Of a DNA stretch of 64,000 nucleotides, positions 33,968 to 46,100 are shown in pieces. The notes under the pieces were generated by a model, which searched no databases, was not told where the DNA came from, and saw only the letters and a list, made by a program, of their open reading frames with translations. Within the stretch, counting starts at the first letter, position 1. Every line of letters begins with the position of its first letter. The position numbers and the translations under genes were made by a program. Origin of the DNA: Notospermus geniculatus (Eukaryota > Nemertea > Pilidiophora > Heteronemertea > Lineidae); contig NMRB01001463.1 in assembly GCA_002633025.1 (NCBI GenBank), positions 71,546-135,545 on the forward strand, given 5' to 3'.

Positions 33968-35738
33968 ACGTCGTGACGTTAGTTCGTCCGGTTCCTCATT
34001 GGCTCTCTATGGGCAACTCAACCATAGAAAACTATGGGCAGTTGTGAGGCGGTCTGGGAAAACCCGTCAGATGTTGCTGAATGATCAACAAGGGCTGTCA
34101 GACTGCCTGTGCATTGATCTGCTACTGTTTACCTGTTACGAAGTACATTTCAGCTTTTGAAATGTTTGGGTTCACCAAGGCCATTAACACTTTCCTTAAG
34201 TGCAACATCCGACGGGTTTTCCTAGTCTGCCTCACAGTTGTTTGGACCATTGTAAATTGCCCATTGAGAACAAACTGGCGTGAAAAACTCACATGGTGGA
34301 GCGCCTTCAGGTGAAATGCTAGGCCTGTGAAAGGCCGTGTAAATTGCATGTGTGTTAGGTGTGGCCACACTAATTTTGAAGCCGTGGAGATGAAGGCCCA
34401 GGATTTCGTTGTCTTTCCTCTTTTTCTCGAAGGTAGAAAGACTGTGAAGAAGATTGGGACAGTAATCTCCACACAGCTTTCAAAGTCTTCCATTTCAGCG
34501 CAAGTTGGCAAAAATGTTTGTATTTATCAATGTACATAAACAATGAGTTACTGCCAAGTTGAGGTGAAGTGGACTATGTGCCTAAAGGTGAAATGAAAGT
34601 GGTTAGATTTTTTAGGTTTGCTGAATTTTCCTCTGATTTTTCTGAGGTTAATAATATCAATGTTTTTACATATCAAATTTTATCTTCGTATTATCCGAGA
34701 TAGATTCTGATTTCTGCTGACGTCTTTTTGCTGATGCCCTCAATGGCTGTATGTCAAATTGTGTTTGTCGAACCCTTTCGAAAGCGTCTGTATGCGGTAG
34801 TCTATCATGGGTTCCCGTAAGTGAGTTTCAGCCATTTTAATTTGTACCCTATAGTGCCAAAACAAATTAGGCTTTTCATACAGTAGATCATGAAATTTAA
34901 TGAACTACAATCTCGCAGAGTTTGCGTACAACCTGTGGCGTTTTGGACAATATTCTGTAAAAACGTATCAAAAATGAGTGAAAACTTGCCAGGCGGCAAA
35001 AACTGATATGGGCTCTGTTAGGTCAACTGGTGTCATCTCCCATCCATATTCATTTAACGGGCTGGAAGAAGGACATCGAACCAGCCAACTAGCCAATCGT
35101 GGGCGTGGAGGCCTACAGATCGATATAGAGTCAGAAAAAATTCTGCGAAAGATCACAATCGGATTGTCTTATAAAAAAAGGCTTGGTTTCAGTTCGATTT
35201 AGTTCACGCTGACAGAAATTGGTAATAATTAGTAATAATTATTCAATTGTTTTGAATAGTTGGGTATAGTGGCCAATCGCACGATTGGTCCAATTCACAA
35301 GTTGAAAATAATTATTTGCGTAAATGCATTTATGAACTTTTTATACATAACTTGTACAAAATGTCCTGTTGTATATATTTTTACTACAGAGAAATACAGA
35401 GATTATGTACCGTACAAAATGAGAGTTAGATTTTCTTTAATTATTTGTGTTCTCAGCTACAGAGCTTCTTCCCCAAAACTGCAAAGTGAGACCCAAGGTC
35501 TGGCATCAGTAAAAACTGTGTAGTGAGACCATCATGACCCCGGTCTGACCTTTCGATGAGGTCAAGGTCATAATCATAATTTGACGATTTCTTCGAATAA
35601 GATTGATACTGTTGGTCGTCTTTCTTGATCTCACAGCAATATAGGTGCATTAGAATGATTTGACACAGCGATTATACCCCAGTTTCCCCAAAAAGCATAA
35701 ATTATAAAAAAAACGGAAGTACACGTCTGTACAATCAG
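33968..35738. other. Intergenic, no gene seen
   Basis: Reading frames here (for example a 129-codon one on the minus strand at 34122-34511) show no domain, and their surroundings are repeat-like. The last 1 kb leads into the HYOU1 promoter. Confidence 0.4.
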
Positions 35739-35764
35739 TGCGCATGCGTATCCGGCCACGTGAA

Positions 35765-35783
35765 CCAATCAGCTGTCGCCACA
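35765..35783 (+). promoter_or_regulatory. ER stress response element, CCAAT-N9-CCACA
   Basis: The consensus ERSE is CCAAT-N9-CCACG, bound by NF-Y plus ATF6/XBP1. Here CCAAT (35765-35769) and CCACA (35779-35783) are exactly nine bases apart, with one mismatch in the last base. Just upstream are CACGTG (35757-35762) and an NRF1-like TGCGCATGCGTA (35739-35750). The complement of 35756-35769 is one base off ERSE-II spacing. The position is just before the presumed first exon of HYOU1, whose vertebrate form is induced by the unfolded protein response. Confidence 0.6.
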
Positions 35784-35799
35784 TTCGCCGGCGAAGAAC

Positions 35800-35894
35800 C
35801 GAGGAGAAAATTGAGACTTTTGCCAGAAAGTTCCCGTTTGTTACGCACAGAGCTCATAATATCCGCCGGTTTTATTGGTTTTAGAAGGTGCATA
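35800..35894 (+). other. Putative non-coding exon 1 of HYOU1
   Basis: A consensus donor, ATA|GTAAGT, ends at 35894. The next acceptor before the HYOU1 start codon is at 37183. The 5' end is a guess. Confidence 0.4.
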
Positions 35895-36270
35895 GTAAGT
35901 ATTTTGTGTAGCTTTTACTTGGAAAACAAACTCGTCTTATTTGATGGATATTTTTGGGTTTATTGTTGTCATGTGCTCGAGTCATAGGCCTGCTGTGTAA
36001 AATGTACTGTGCAATGTATGTAGCGGAGTGTACAATGACTGCTATATCATTCATGCAGTATTTTTTACTAGTTTCCAGATTGTAAGCCTAATTTCCCACG
36101 TGTAGCTAGGCCTAGCTATGTCTGCGTACTTTAATGTCAGTCAGGCCTAGCCTCAAGATAAAACAAACATCCTGCTGCTGCTGCGACAGGCTGCGTCGCT
36201 TTTCGTGGACAGACGTCGTCGACGTTGGTGGGATGGTGCGCCGCTGACAGCGTGGTTGTGCTGCACTGCC

Positions 36271-36757
36271 GCGGTCGTGCTAATTACCGTCCTCCACCGT
36301 CTACCACCGTCCTCCACCGTCCACCACCCCTTTTGTACTGTTATTGTATCGTCTTCCACCTCAATATTTCTTTAAAACATCTTTTTCTTTATTTTCTCTA
36401 AGAAAATAATGTAAACCGCATCAGAATCGCTGATCATATCACAGAATTATTCTGTTTTTTGTGATCGTCCACCACCCGTGACTCGTCAGTCAGCGCCACC
36501 GTCGGGCGGTGAGTTCTGGAACTACGTTGTCATCAAACCTGGTTCCATGGGCATCCAAGGGTGGTGCTGACTGAAGAATCGCGGTGGTGGACGATCACAA
36601 AAAACAGAATATTCTCAGCGATTCTGATGCGCTTTACGTTATTTTCTTAGAGAAAATAAAGAAAACGGTGTTTTAAAGAAATATTGAGGTGGATGACGGT
36701 ACAATAACAGTACAAAAGGGGTGGTGGACGGTGAAGGACGTAATTAGCATGACCCGC
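36271..36757. mobile_element. Large foldback in HYOU1 intron 1
   Basis: The left arm 36271-36477 and right arm 36581-36757 are inverse complements over about 175-200 bp, including ACAATAACAGTACAAAAGGG / CCTTTTGTACTGTTATTGTA. The left arm has an extra CCACCGTCCTCCACCGTC-like repeat. Inner TCAGTCAGC / GCTGACTGA arms shrink the loop. The transcript would form a long duplex. Confidence 0.8.
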
Positions 36758-37189
36758 GCTGCCGCTACACGCGCCAAAGGATGATGGTACCTACCACCAG
36801 GAGCAGGAGGCGGGGGATATTTTGTCTGGTATTTGCATTACATTGTACATGTAAGTTGCTGTCGTCGTCAATAGATTGCAGGACGATCGTTGACGTTGTC
36901 GTCGTTGGCAGGATTGGGTGGGTTTGCCAATGTCACAGACACGGGAATCCGAAATGGAGGTTGATTAATAGAGGAGTGAGTGGGCCCGCATTCGCTGCAG
37001 ATGGGGAGAGAGAGAATCTCTCAACCTTGTGTCGGTAATAATTGAAAACAGATAAATGTATTGGTAAATGCAAGAAAGGGTTAAATAGGCCTAGGCTAGG
37101 TCTAGCGTAGCTGGTATCATCAAATGGGTGCCCAATACCGTTGTTTATTATCATTCAAACGTCTGTTTATTTCTACATTGTAGGTTGCT

Positions 37190-40100
37190 ATGACGACGAT
37201 GCTCCACTTGAAGCTGCTGGTATCGGCAGTTTTGCTTGTGTGTTGTGTTTTACACAATACAGGTGAGTTACCATGGGAAAGACTTGAAAGAAATAATGGG
37301 ACGTGGGATGTTTTTATTGATGTGTCAAAGCGAAGTTCTGCACTCAATTGAGTAACATTACAAAATACTTCATACCTGTCTGTCACTGTTAATTGACTGT
37401 TGAATAAGTATTTTTCATTTTTGCCCCTTTCCAGATGGCCTTGCAGTCATGTCAGTTGACATGGGGCAGGAATACATGAAGATAGCCATCGTGAAGCCAG
37501 GAGTTCCGATGGAAATCGTCCTAAACAGGTTAGTTTTGAAAAAATCAACAACTCGTGGTTTGAAACAGTCAGTCAAGTTCTGCCATGTGCAAATCGTAGG
37601 ACTGCATAAGTAGGCCTCCGTAGTAAGTTCTGAAGTAGATGTTGCTCAAGCTCTAACAATATAAACTTCCCTGTTGTAACCAGGAAGGAACTGACTCCCG
37701 AGTTGTGATATCTTTGCAGAGAGTCCCAGCGTAAGACAGCAACAGTCGTATCTCTGAGGGACGATGATCGGATGTTCGGAGATCCTGCTCTAAACACCGT
37801 AAGTTAGGCAATAAGACGGTTGGACACATTACAGTGTTAAAATTGTGACTCCAACACCTTCACAAAGGAAAAGATACTAATTTGAGAGCTGAGCACCTTC
37901 TTTGCAAAATCAGTAATATTGATGGAGTATATGTACAGCAGGAGGAAACAAGACTGCCCAGTGAAAACCTCTGCTTGATCTGTTTCTTCTAGCTTCTTCC
38001 TCAAAGTTTTCAATACTGTAAAGCAAGATAATTTCGCGGCTGGCAATTTTCGCGAATCAAGAATTCACATATTCACGGCAGGATATTTTCGCGAGTCTCT
38101 GCCATTTTTTTTGGTTTTCGCGAATCAAGAATTCACATATTCACGGCAGGATATTTTCGCGAGTCTCTGCCATTTTTTTCGGTTTTTTTTCACGGACCGT
38201 ACTTATCACTTGCGTGTACTCATATTCGCGACTCATACACTCTCGCGAAATTCGCGAAAATTTCCTGCACGCGAAATTTTCCTGCTTTACAGTATGCCAA
38301 GATTGAGACCACTTGACTTTGATCGTTGCAATTTAATCAACTACTGTGGTTTCTTTTAGGCCGTGAAGTTCCCTTCCAAGGCGTACTGGTATCTGTTGAG
38401 TGTTGTTGGTAAAAAGATGGACCATCCCCACGTGAAGCGCTACCAGCAGATGTTTCCCTTCTACACGATGAAAGCTCATCCTGAGACGGGAACTGTCATG
38501 TTCCAACACGATGAGTAGGTTTTGAGCGAAGCCTGTTTTACATCCTCCCACAGCAGGGCTTTGGTCTCGCTCCTCTTCATACACTCGCACTTTTGTGAGT
38601 GGATGAAGAGGAGCAAGGTAAAACCCCTGCTTAGGCACGGATCCAGAGGGGGCCGCGGCCCCCCGTATTTTTGGAAGACCAACAAAAAATGGGTCAATAA
38701 CTCCGAAAAATGAGGAAATCATGCCCCAGATGCTTGGAAATCGTATCTAAGCACATCTAGAATTCTAAATTTTCTGGGGGAGGCCCCCAACCCCCCGTCA
38801 TGGCTTTGCGCCTTGCGACTCCCTCGGCCTGCGGCTGACGGTGTCCGGGCCCCCCCCATTCCAAAATCCTGGATCCGCCCCTACTGCTGTGGGAGGATGT
38901 ATAGATATGGCCTTCACTTGTCAACTACCTCGTGACTTTTGGTAGTGTTCTGCTGAAGTATCACATTGGTTTGTCTTTTGAAGTTCACAGTTATCTTCTT
39001 TTCAGTGAAACTACATACACTCCAGAAGAACTGCTAGCGATGATACTACAGAGGGCAAAAGAATCGGCAGAGGCGTTTACAGAACAAACCATAAAAGATG
39101 CCGTGATCACCGTCCCGGTGTTTTTTAACCAAGCGGAACGCCGCGCCGTGATTCGTGCCGCCGAGATGGTTGATCTTAACGTGTTACAGCTCATGAATGA
39201 CAACAGCGCCGTAGCTCTGAATTATGGCGTCTTTCGGAGGAAGGCGTTCAACGGCACTGCCCAGAATTACCTGTTTTATGACATGGGGGCTTCCAGTTCT
39301 ACTGCAACGATTGTTTGTAAGTATATTTATGACTCATCTGGCACTAGCATAGTTTCAATATGTGCGAATCCACAACATGTTAAATAATCCTTATAAATTC
39401 CAGCGTATCAAACGGTTAAGATGAAGGACCGTGGTTTTGTTGAGGTCAACCCACAGCTGACGATTCGAGGAATCGGTTTTGACGCATCTCTCGGTGGCCT
39501 GGAGTTCCAGCTCCGCCTGAGAGACCATCTCGCTAAACTTTTCAATGAGCAGAAAAAGACGAAGAACGACGTGACCAAAAATCCTCGTTCGATGGCAAAA
39601 CTTCTGAAGGAGGCTGGACGTGTGAAGAAGGTCCTTAGCGCCAACAATGATCACTTTGCTCAGGTATGTGTTGTGTCCTTGTGACATCTTCATGCAGACT
39701 TAAAGCAAACTGGTCGTGCCAGTCAAGGTGTCTGAATAGAGAATCAAACATGTCAAACGCCGCCATCTTGAATCTATTACAGTACTCGCATATTTGCACA
39801 ACTGCAACTGCCTTTAAATAGCATTTTGAACATGACCGACTGCAAATTTCTGCTTAGCTTCGGATGTGCAATCCCCTAAAATACGAAATTTGTAGTTTTG
39901 AAATTGTGAATTTTGTGGACCATGAAATTATTCTTAGCATCGTTTTTGACTGCCGCGATTAATTCCCTTTAAAGATAATATATCACGGATATTTTCGCGG
40001 GCCACGAAAATCATTGTTTATTTACATTTTGTTTGTTTACGTCCAGTTTTTCTTTGTCTTATGAGTAATTTGTTGGTGGCATGCACCTCTAGAAATTCTT

Positions 40101-43100
40101 TTGATACTGAAAATATTCAATTTGGTGGGTTGGCATGTCCCAAAAGTCCAAAATAACATAATGTAAACATCCATGTTTACAAACATTAAATGTAAACAAT
40201 GAAGTCGTGATACATGATCTTTAAGAGTCGACCCTCGTTCATCAAAGAAATTATTCCAGTGTAAATATTGGGTCCATTTCTCTCCTCTCCAGATTGAAGG
40301 CTTGTTAGACGATGTTGACTTCAGAGCAAAGGTTTTGCGAGAAGAATACGAGGAACTCTGCACAGATTTGTTCGAACGGGTTGCAAAACCTGTCAAGGAT
40401 GCGTTGAAATCCGCGGAGATGCACATGGATGAAATTGGTGAGGTGATTCTGATGGGAGGAGGGACCAGGGTACCGAAAGTCCAGGAGAAATTATTGGAAG
40501 TTACGGGCAGGTGAGTTAGGAATGAAGTGTTCTGCCACTCGTATGGTGTCGGCCGGATATCCTCCGCCATTCCACAAAGCTTTGTCCTCAGGATGGTTGT
40601 GACCAGAATTCCTTTGGACTGGTCATCAGGTCTGTAGGGTGTGTTCAGCCATTTGCTTGCCATCTTCACATTCACAATTACTGTCGAGTGTGGCTCTGAC
40701 TCCTAGCCTCCACAGATATTTGTTGAGTCAGCAGTGGCTTGTTCTGAGACGGTAGATAGAAATTTCATGACAAATGTCCATGTTTCAACTTGAGTTCGTT
40801 GCCTTGCAGAAAAGAACTCGGTAAAAGCATCAACACTGACGAGGCAGCAGCCATGGGTGCCGTCTACCAAGCAGCCTACCTCAGCAAGGGCTACAAGGTG
40901 AAGAGGTTCGGAGTCAAGGAGGCAGTGGTTTATCCAATTCAGGTACTTGTTCTTGAGAGAATGCTTGGCAACTTACTGGGTCCCAACTGGCCTGATCAGG
41001 GGACGAATCCTTGGGTAGAGCTTCGCAAATTAACAGTCTAACATTTTGCCCATTGCTATAGCCCGTTCTCAAACTAATGTAAATGACAAAGATCTGCACA
41101 CTTCCGACGAAATGTCAACCACAATCTTGGTCTGAAACTGAATGACGTGATGCAGACAACCCCACAACAGTGACATCGAAGACGTACTCGACCGTTGCTG
41201 AATCATGGATGACGTCACGTCAGCCAGTTTCAGATCGAGGTTCTGGTTGAGATTTCGGCAGAAGTGCGCGCATCTGTGAATTCGAGAATCGTCTATAGCT
41301 TCTAGACGTCCTGGAAATCTGTAAGTTTTTCTCCCCAGATATTTTCATCAAAATCTTTCCTTTTCCTTTCTTGGCCCTCTTAGATTGTTTTCAACAGTGC
41401 ACTCTACCAAAAACAGGTTTGTGGTTGACTTAGACCAGTTTCTTCACCAGTCAATGGGGTGTTCTGTACAAGTGTTGTTTCAAGCACACAGCATGTCACC
41501 ATTTTCGTAGCTTGTGTGCGCGATATTCGTGGCGGTCATAAAAATTGCTGAGCTGCGGTGACAGGCATGAAAATTTCTTGTGCGATCAACAAAATTGGTG
41601 AAGCGTCCAGCGGATTTGGTGTTTGCTTTTACTCATCATGATGTGTTGATCTTTCTGTCGACTATGCTGCGCACATCTGGTCAGTGTAGTCCATGGACAC
41701 AGTTGAGAAAACAGTCCATTTGTCGCACTCCACTCAGAGGGCACGAGGGTGGTATTTTCTTGGCTTGGTCCCACGATGGAGCGTGTTTTTCTTACATCGT
41801 TCACAGCTGATCACTGCTAGCTTGCCTCGCACACAAATCATCATTGTGAACAGGGTTACTCCGTTGATACATTTTCAGGGTGTGTGGATCTATTTAGGGT
41901 TTTTCAGACAATAATATTGACAAAAATGAAGACCTCAACTTTTTGGATGCTGTGGGATAAATCATCCCTGGCTCTTCACGTCCGTCGCCTGGGACAGTAA
42001 GCTAGGGGCCCTGTACCCTAGGGCAAGTAAAAGACCCCATCCAAGTGAGGAACATGAGCAGTTGAGATGGCCTCTTCCATACTTACAGGGTGAATAATGC
42101 TACGGCTTCGGCCCTGACGGAAAAAACCTCATACAAAATACAGAATTCCAGGCGAACGCAGTTACATTTGTGACTTGTGTTTTCACGGCTTCTATTTCAG
42201 TCAACTTAATTCCTCTGGTTCCAGGTTGAGTTTGAACGTGAGGTCGCCAATGACGACGACACCAAGTCCATGAAGACCATCAAACGTGTCATCTTCGGTC
42301 GCATGAATCCCTACCCAGTCAGCAAAGTCATGAAATTCAACAAAAATTTTGATGATTTCAAATTCGAAGTTCAGTACGGTGACTTGGATTTCTTGCCTCA
42401 GGATGAAAAGGTGTAAGTAATTTCTGTTGTCCATGCTTTGCAGAGAGTTCTCTGCTGGCGCCTGCCACCTTTGAGTCCTCATTTACAGTGTTGCCCTTGT
42501 AGCTACTACATGTCACGGCTTAACCCGCCGGCCATGGAAGATTTCCTTTATGGGCGAGTGGTTGCCATGTTGGCATTAGGAGTTGAGCATGATCATTGTG
42601 TGGATGGATATGCATATAATACAAGTGTATTTCTCTTTCAGTGGTTTTGGGGACCAGTTGCTTTCAAAGGTGGCGCTGTCAGGCGTCGGCGATACGTACA
42701 AGAAATATTCCGCCGACTCTGAATTCAAGGGTGTGAAGGCTCACTTCAGGATGGACGAAAGCGGCCTGCTCCATTTGGATCTCGTCGATTCGGTCTTCGA
42801 AAAACAACCGCCGAGCCCTGATGAGAAGGAAGAGGAGTCCACTTTATCGAGTGAGTATGCATGTCGCAGGCATGCAACACCGTTTTTGACGTGCAGCTCA
42901 CGATTCATGTCGTAAATTACCAAATGGCCTTCACATCCTCTCCGAACTTGTCAAAACCGCATCCTGTTTCCACATCTCGGCATTCATGACTTGCGTTCGT
43001 TTCAGAATTGCGCGATGAAGCGAGTAAGTTTCCAGAATCTCAGAATGGGCAGAAGAGTTTTCATATGTCCTCATTTTTTTTTCAGGGATGGCATTTTTTG

Positions 43101-46100
43101 CATGGGGTATTTTTGTGCCACCATTAATTCCATAACCCCTTTGGCATTTTAATAGGAGCAGTCAGCCACATTATTGCCAAAAGATGGCAGCGAAGTTCTA
43201 GCGGACCAAAGCAAAAGAACATTCTCCTGATTGGTGCTCAATCAAGCACGAATGGGTCTGCTAGGCATTGAGTTGGGCCATAGTGACTCGTATAGACAAA
43301 TCCCAAATTGACGAAAACGAGAAAGATCTGCGCACTTCCGCCGAAATGGCAAACAGAACCTCGGTCTGAAACCATCTGACACTGAATGACGTGACACAGA
43401 AAACCCCACGACCATGTGACGACAGTGAGTTCGATGACGTTGCGTCAGAGTCGACCATTGCTGAATCATGGATTGCGTCATGTCAGCTGGTTTCAGGTCG
43501 AGGTTCTGTTTATGATTTCGGCGGAAGTGCGCAGATCTGGGAATTTGGGATTTGTCTATTGGTCAAATGACTGACAGCTCCTATTGTTGGAGAAATTTCG
43601 GCAAATATTTGAAAAAATGCAGCGTTTTCTCTTTGACGATTGGTAAAAACTGGTGTATTCTTTCAGAGCTTGGTAACACCATCAGTAACCTGTTTGGGGG
43701 AGGCAGTGACGCAAAGACAGAAGAAAAGAAGGAGGAAAAAACTGAACAAAAGGATGAGAAAAAGAAAGAAGAGGTGAGAAAATGATCCGTGACTGCTTTC
43801 CCTGCCACACTTCTTAAATTCTACTCGTTTTGTAATCCAGGATTTATCTCAATTTTATAGTTTTATAATTTTATGCATCGTATTAAATTTGAGTGTTGTT
43901 GATGATTTTGTATTCCCACATCCCTCCTGATTTGTCATCCACTATTTTTACAAGAGTAAGAAACATTTGTATGAATTAGGAAAATTTTTTTGAGAGAATG
44001 TGTTAGGAAATCGATGGTTTATTTGCATGGGATGTTGGGGGGTTTGTATGCTTTTGTACAGTGGCGGATCCAGGAGTTGCCGAACGGGGGGGGGGCGTGG
44101 AATGGGCAAACCCATTCCCTGAGCCCGGAACGCGCAAAGCGCCGAAAATTTTTGGTTAAAAGTGCTGGAAACGCGATTTCCTGGCACCTGGGCAGGCCAA
44201 ATTAAACTTTCTTTTTGTTGAAAATCAGGGGTCTGATTATATGCCTTCCAAAATTTTTGCTGCTCGGTGGCTGAAGGGGGGGGCGTGCGCCGGGCACGCC
44301 CCCCTTGGATCCGCCACTGTTGTAAGTGTAGCCTAGAATCACCTCCCCATTGTGGTCCCCCTGGAGCAGTTCTATAATCAACCCCCTTTGTGGTCCAAGG
44401 GACATTTGCCTGATTGTGATGTAAGAAAGTCGTTAGTTCACTTTGCGTGGTCACAACTCTTAGTCAAGTCTTGTATGCCTTGTGGTAGGGTGAATCTAAA
44501 AAGGAGACTGATCCTAAAAAGGAGGGTGATGCTAAAACACGAGAAAGTGAAACGAAGAAGGGAGAAACTGAAGGAGAGAAAAAGGCAGAGTCAAAGGTAA
44601 CCATGGTAACCAGACTAAAAGTGCACTTAGTTAGGTACAGTGCTGGTCAGAATTGTTTGGAACATGAAACTTTTTTCAGGATCAATGTTCATAGTTGTTT
44701 AGTACATGTACTCCTTTTCCATAATTTTGGCAAGTGTTCGAATTATTTTGATCAGTGCTGTATGTTGTAGGTGCAGTGCACTGGTCAGCAGGACAGCGAG
44801 CTTGAAAATTGGTGCGGAATGCAACTGCTTTCAAATCGTGTCTCTCCAGAGAGCTTTAAATCCTCCTGTCTCATTCCTGCAATGGTTTGGTTTGGCCTAT
44901 CAGTAGGTTGAGGAGGGATTTTCTCACTTACTACAGAATTGGAGTGGTTTCGTTTGCTACTAATACTTTAGTCCTCGTTTATTCTCTAACCTATTTCTTT
45001 CAGACAAGCTGCAATACAATCTTTCTGATTTTACTTCCCTCCACATTTATCCTAAAAAACGCGATTTACGCTTAATAAAGATACCTTTTTGCGTCCTCTG
45101 TGTTCTCATGATCGTTACTAGTTGCTATTTCTTTAGGATGAGACCGTGGAGACCGAGGAAAACATTTCTGACAAAAACATGACCGCTAACGCTACTGAGG
45201 CTGAGGCTAACACCTCTGCTAACGCTACCAATGCTACACATTCTGATGCCCCTGTCAATGAAACAGAAACACGGTCGGGAAGTGACTCCGCGAAGGTAGT
45301 TCTGCATCAAATGACCTTTTGGAATGGTTTTAAAGTTTTTGCCCTACGTGTCCAATGTAGTTGGAGGGTTTTAAAAATTCTCACCTGATGTCCAGTAATT
45401 TTACTCAAACTGGTAGCTTGTCGTCCAAAGACCCCACAACCAAGGCAGGGGCTGGACTCTTGTTGTGTTGTCTGGGATGCCCAGTCATCCAACATTATTG
45501 GTTTGAGGTCATTTGTGCATCACCTGAAACCATCTACGTTCAGGGTTAATACCCCTGTTATGGAAATAGTGGTACCTCTTTGATAACCTAACCAGTAGTT
45601 CAAGTTCACTTACCAGGTAGTTCAAGGTCACTTACCCAGTAGTTCAAGGTCACTTACCCAGTAGCATAGATGAGAGTTTTCCGGGAATTCCCGGATTTCC
45701 GGGAGCGGGCGCTACCAAATAAATATGGCTTTTTCGATTTGGCTTCGTTCCGGCACCTGTGCTGTTCCCGGTCCCGGTTTTACATCCAACCATCAACAAT
45801 CCTAGATTGGTTCTGTGATCTACCGCTAGGATTTAATGACAGCGATGGCGCCAAGATGGTGGCGGGCTGTCGGAAGGCCGTCGAATGGCAGAATTTGGGA
45901 CATGACTTCTGGGGTCATGACTAATTTCGGGGAATTTTTTGAAATGGCACTCTCATCTATGGCAGTAGTTCTAGGTTATTTACCCAGGTAGTACAAGGTC
46001 GTCTAACCAGTAGTACAAGGTCGTCTAACCAGTAGTACAAGGTCGTCTAACCAGTAGTACAAGGTCGTCTAACCAGTAGTTCAAGGTCGCCTAACCAGTA

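Noticed and set aside
34122-34511. 129-codon minus-strand frame between USF3 and HYOU1
   Set aside because: No recognisable domain. The surrounding sequence has repeat-like phrases also found near 62915.
40037-40675. 212-codon minus-strand frame
   Set aside because: Antisense to HYOU1 exon 40293-40510 and its introns. No domain and no splice logic; a shadow.
43948-44454. 168-codon minus-strand frame
   Set aside because: Lies across a family G MITE (44059-44319). Similar frames appear in other copies because of GC-rich ends.
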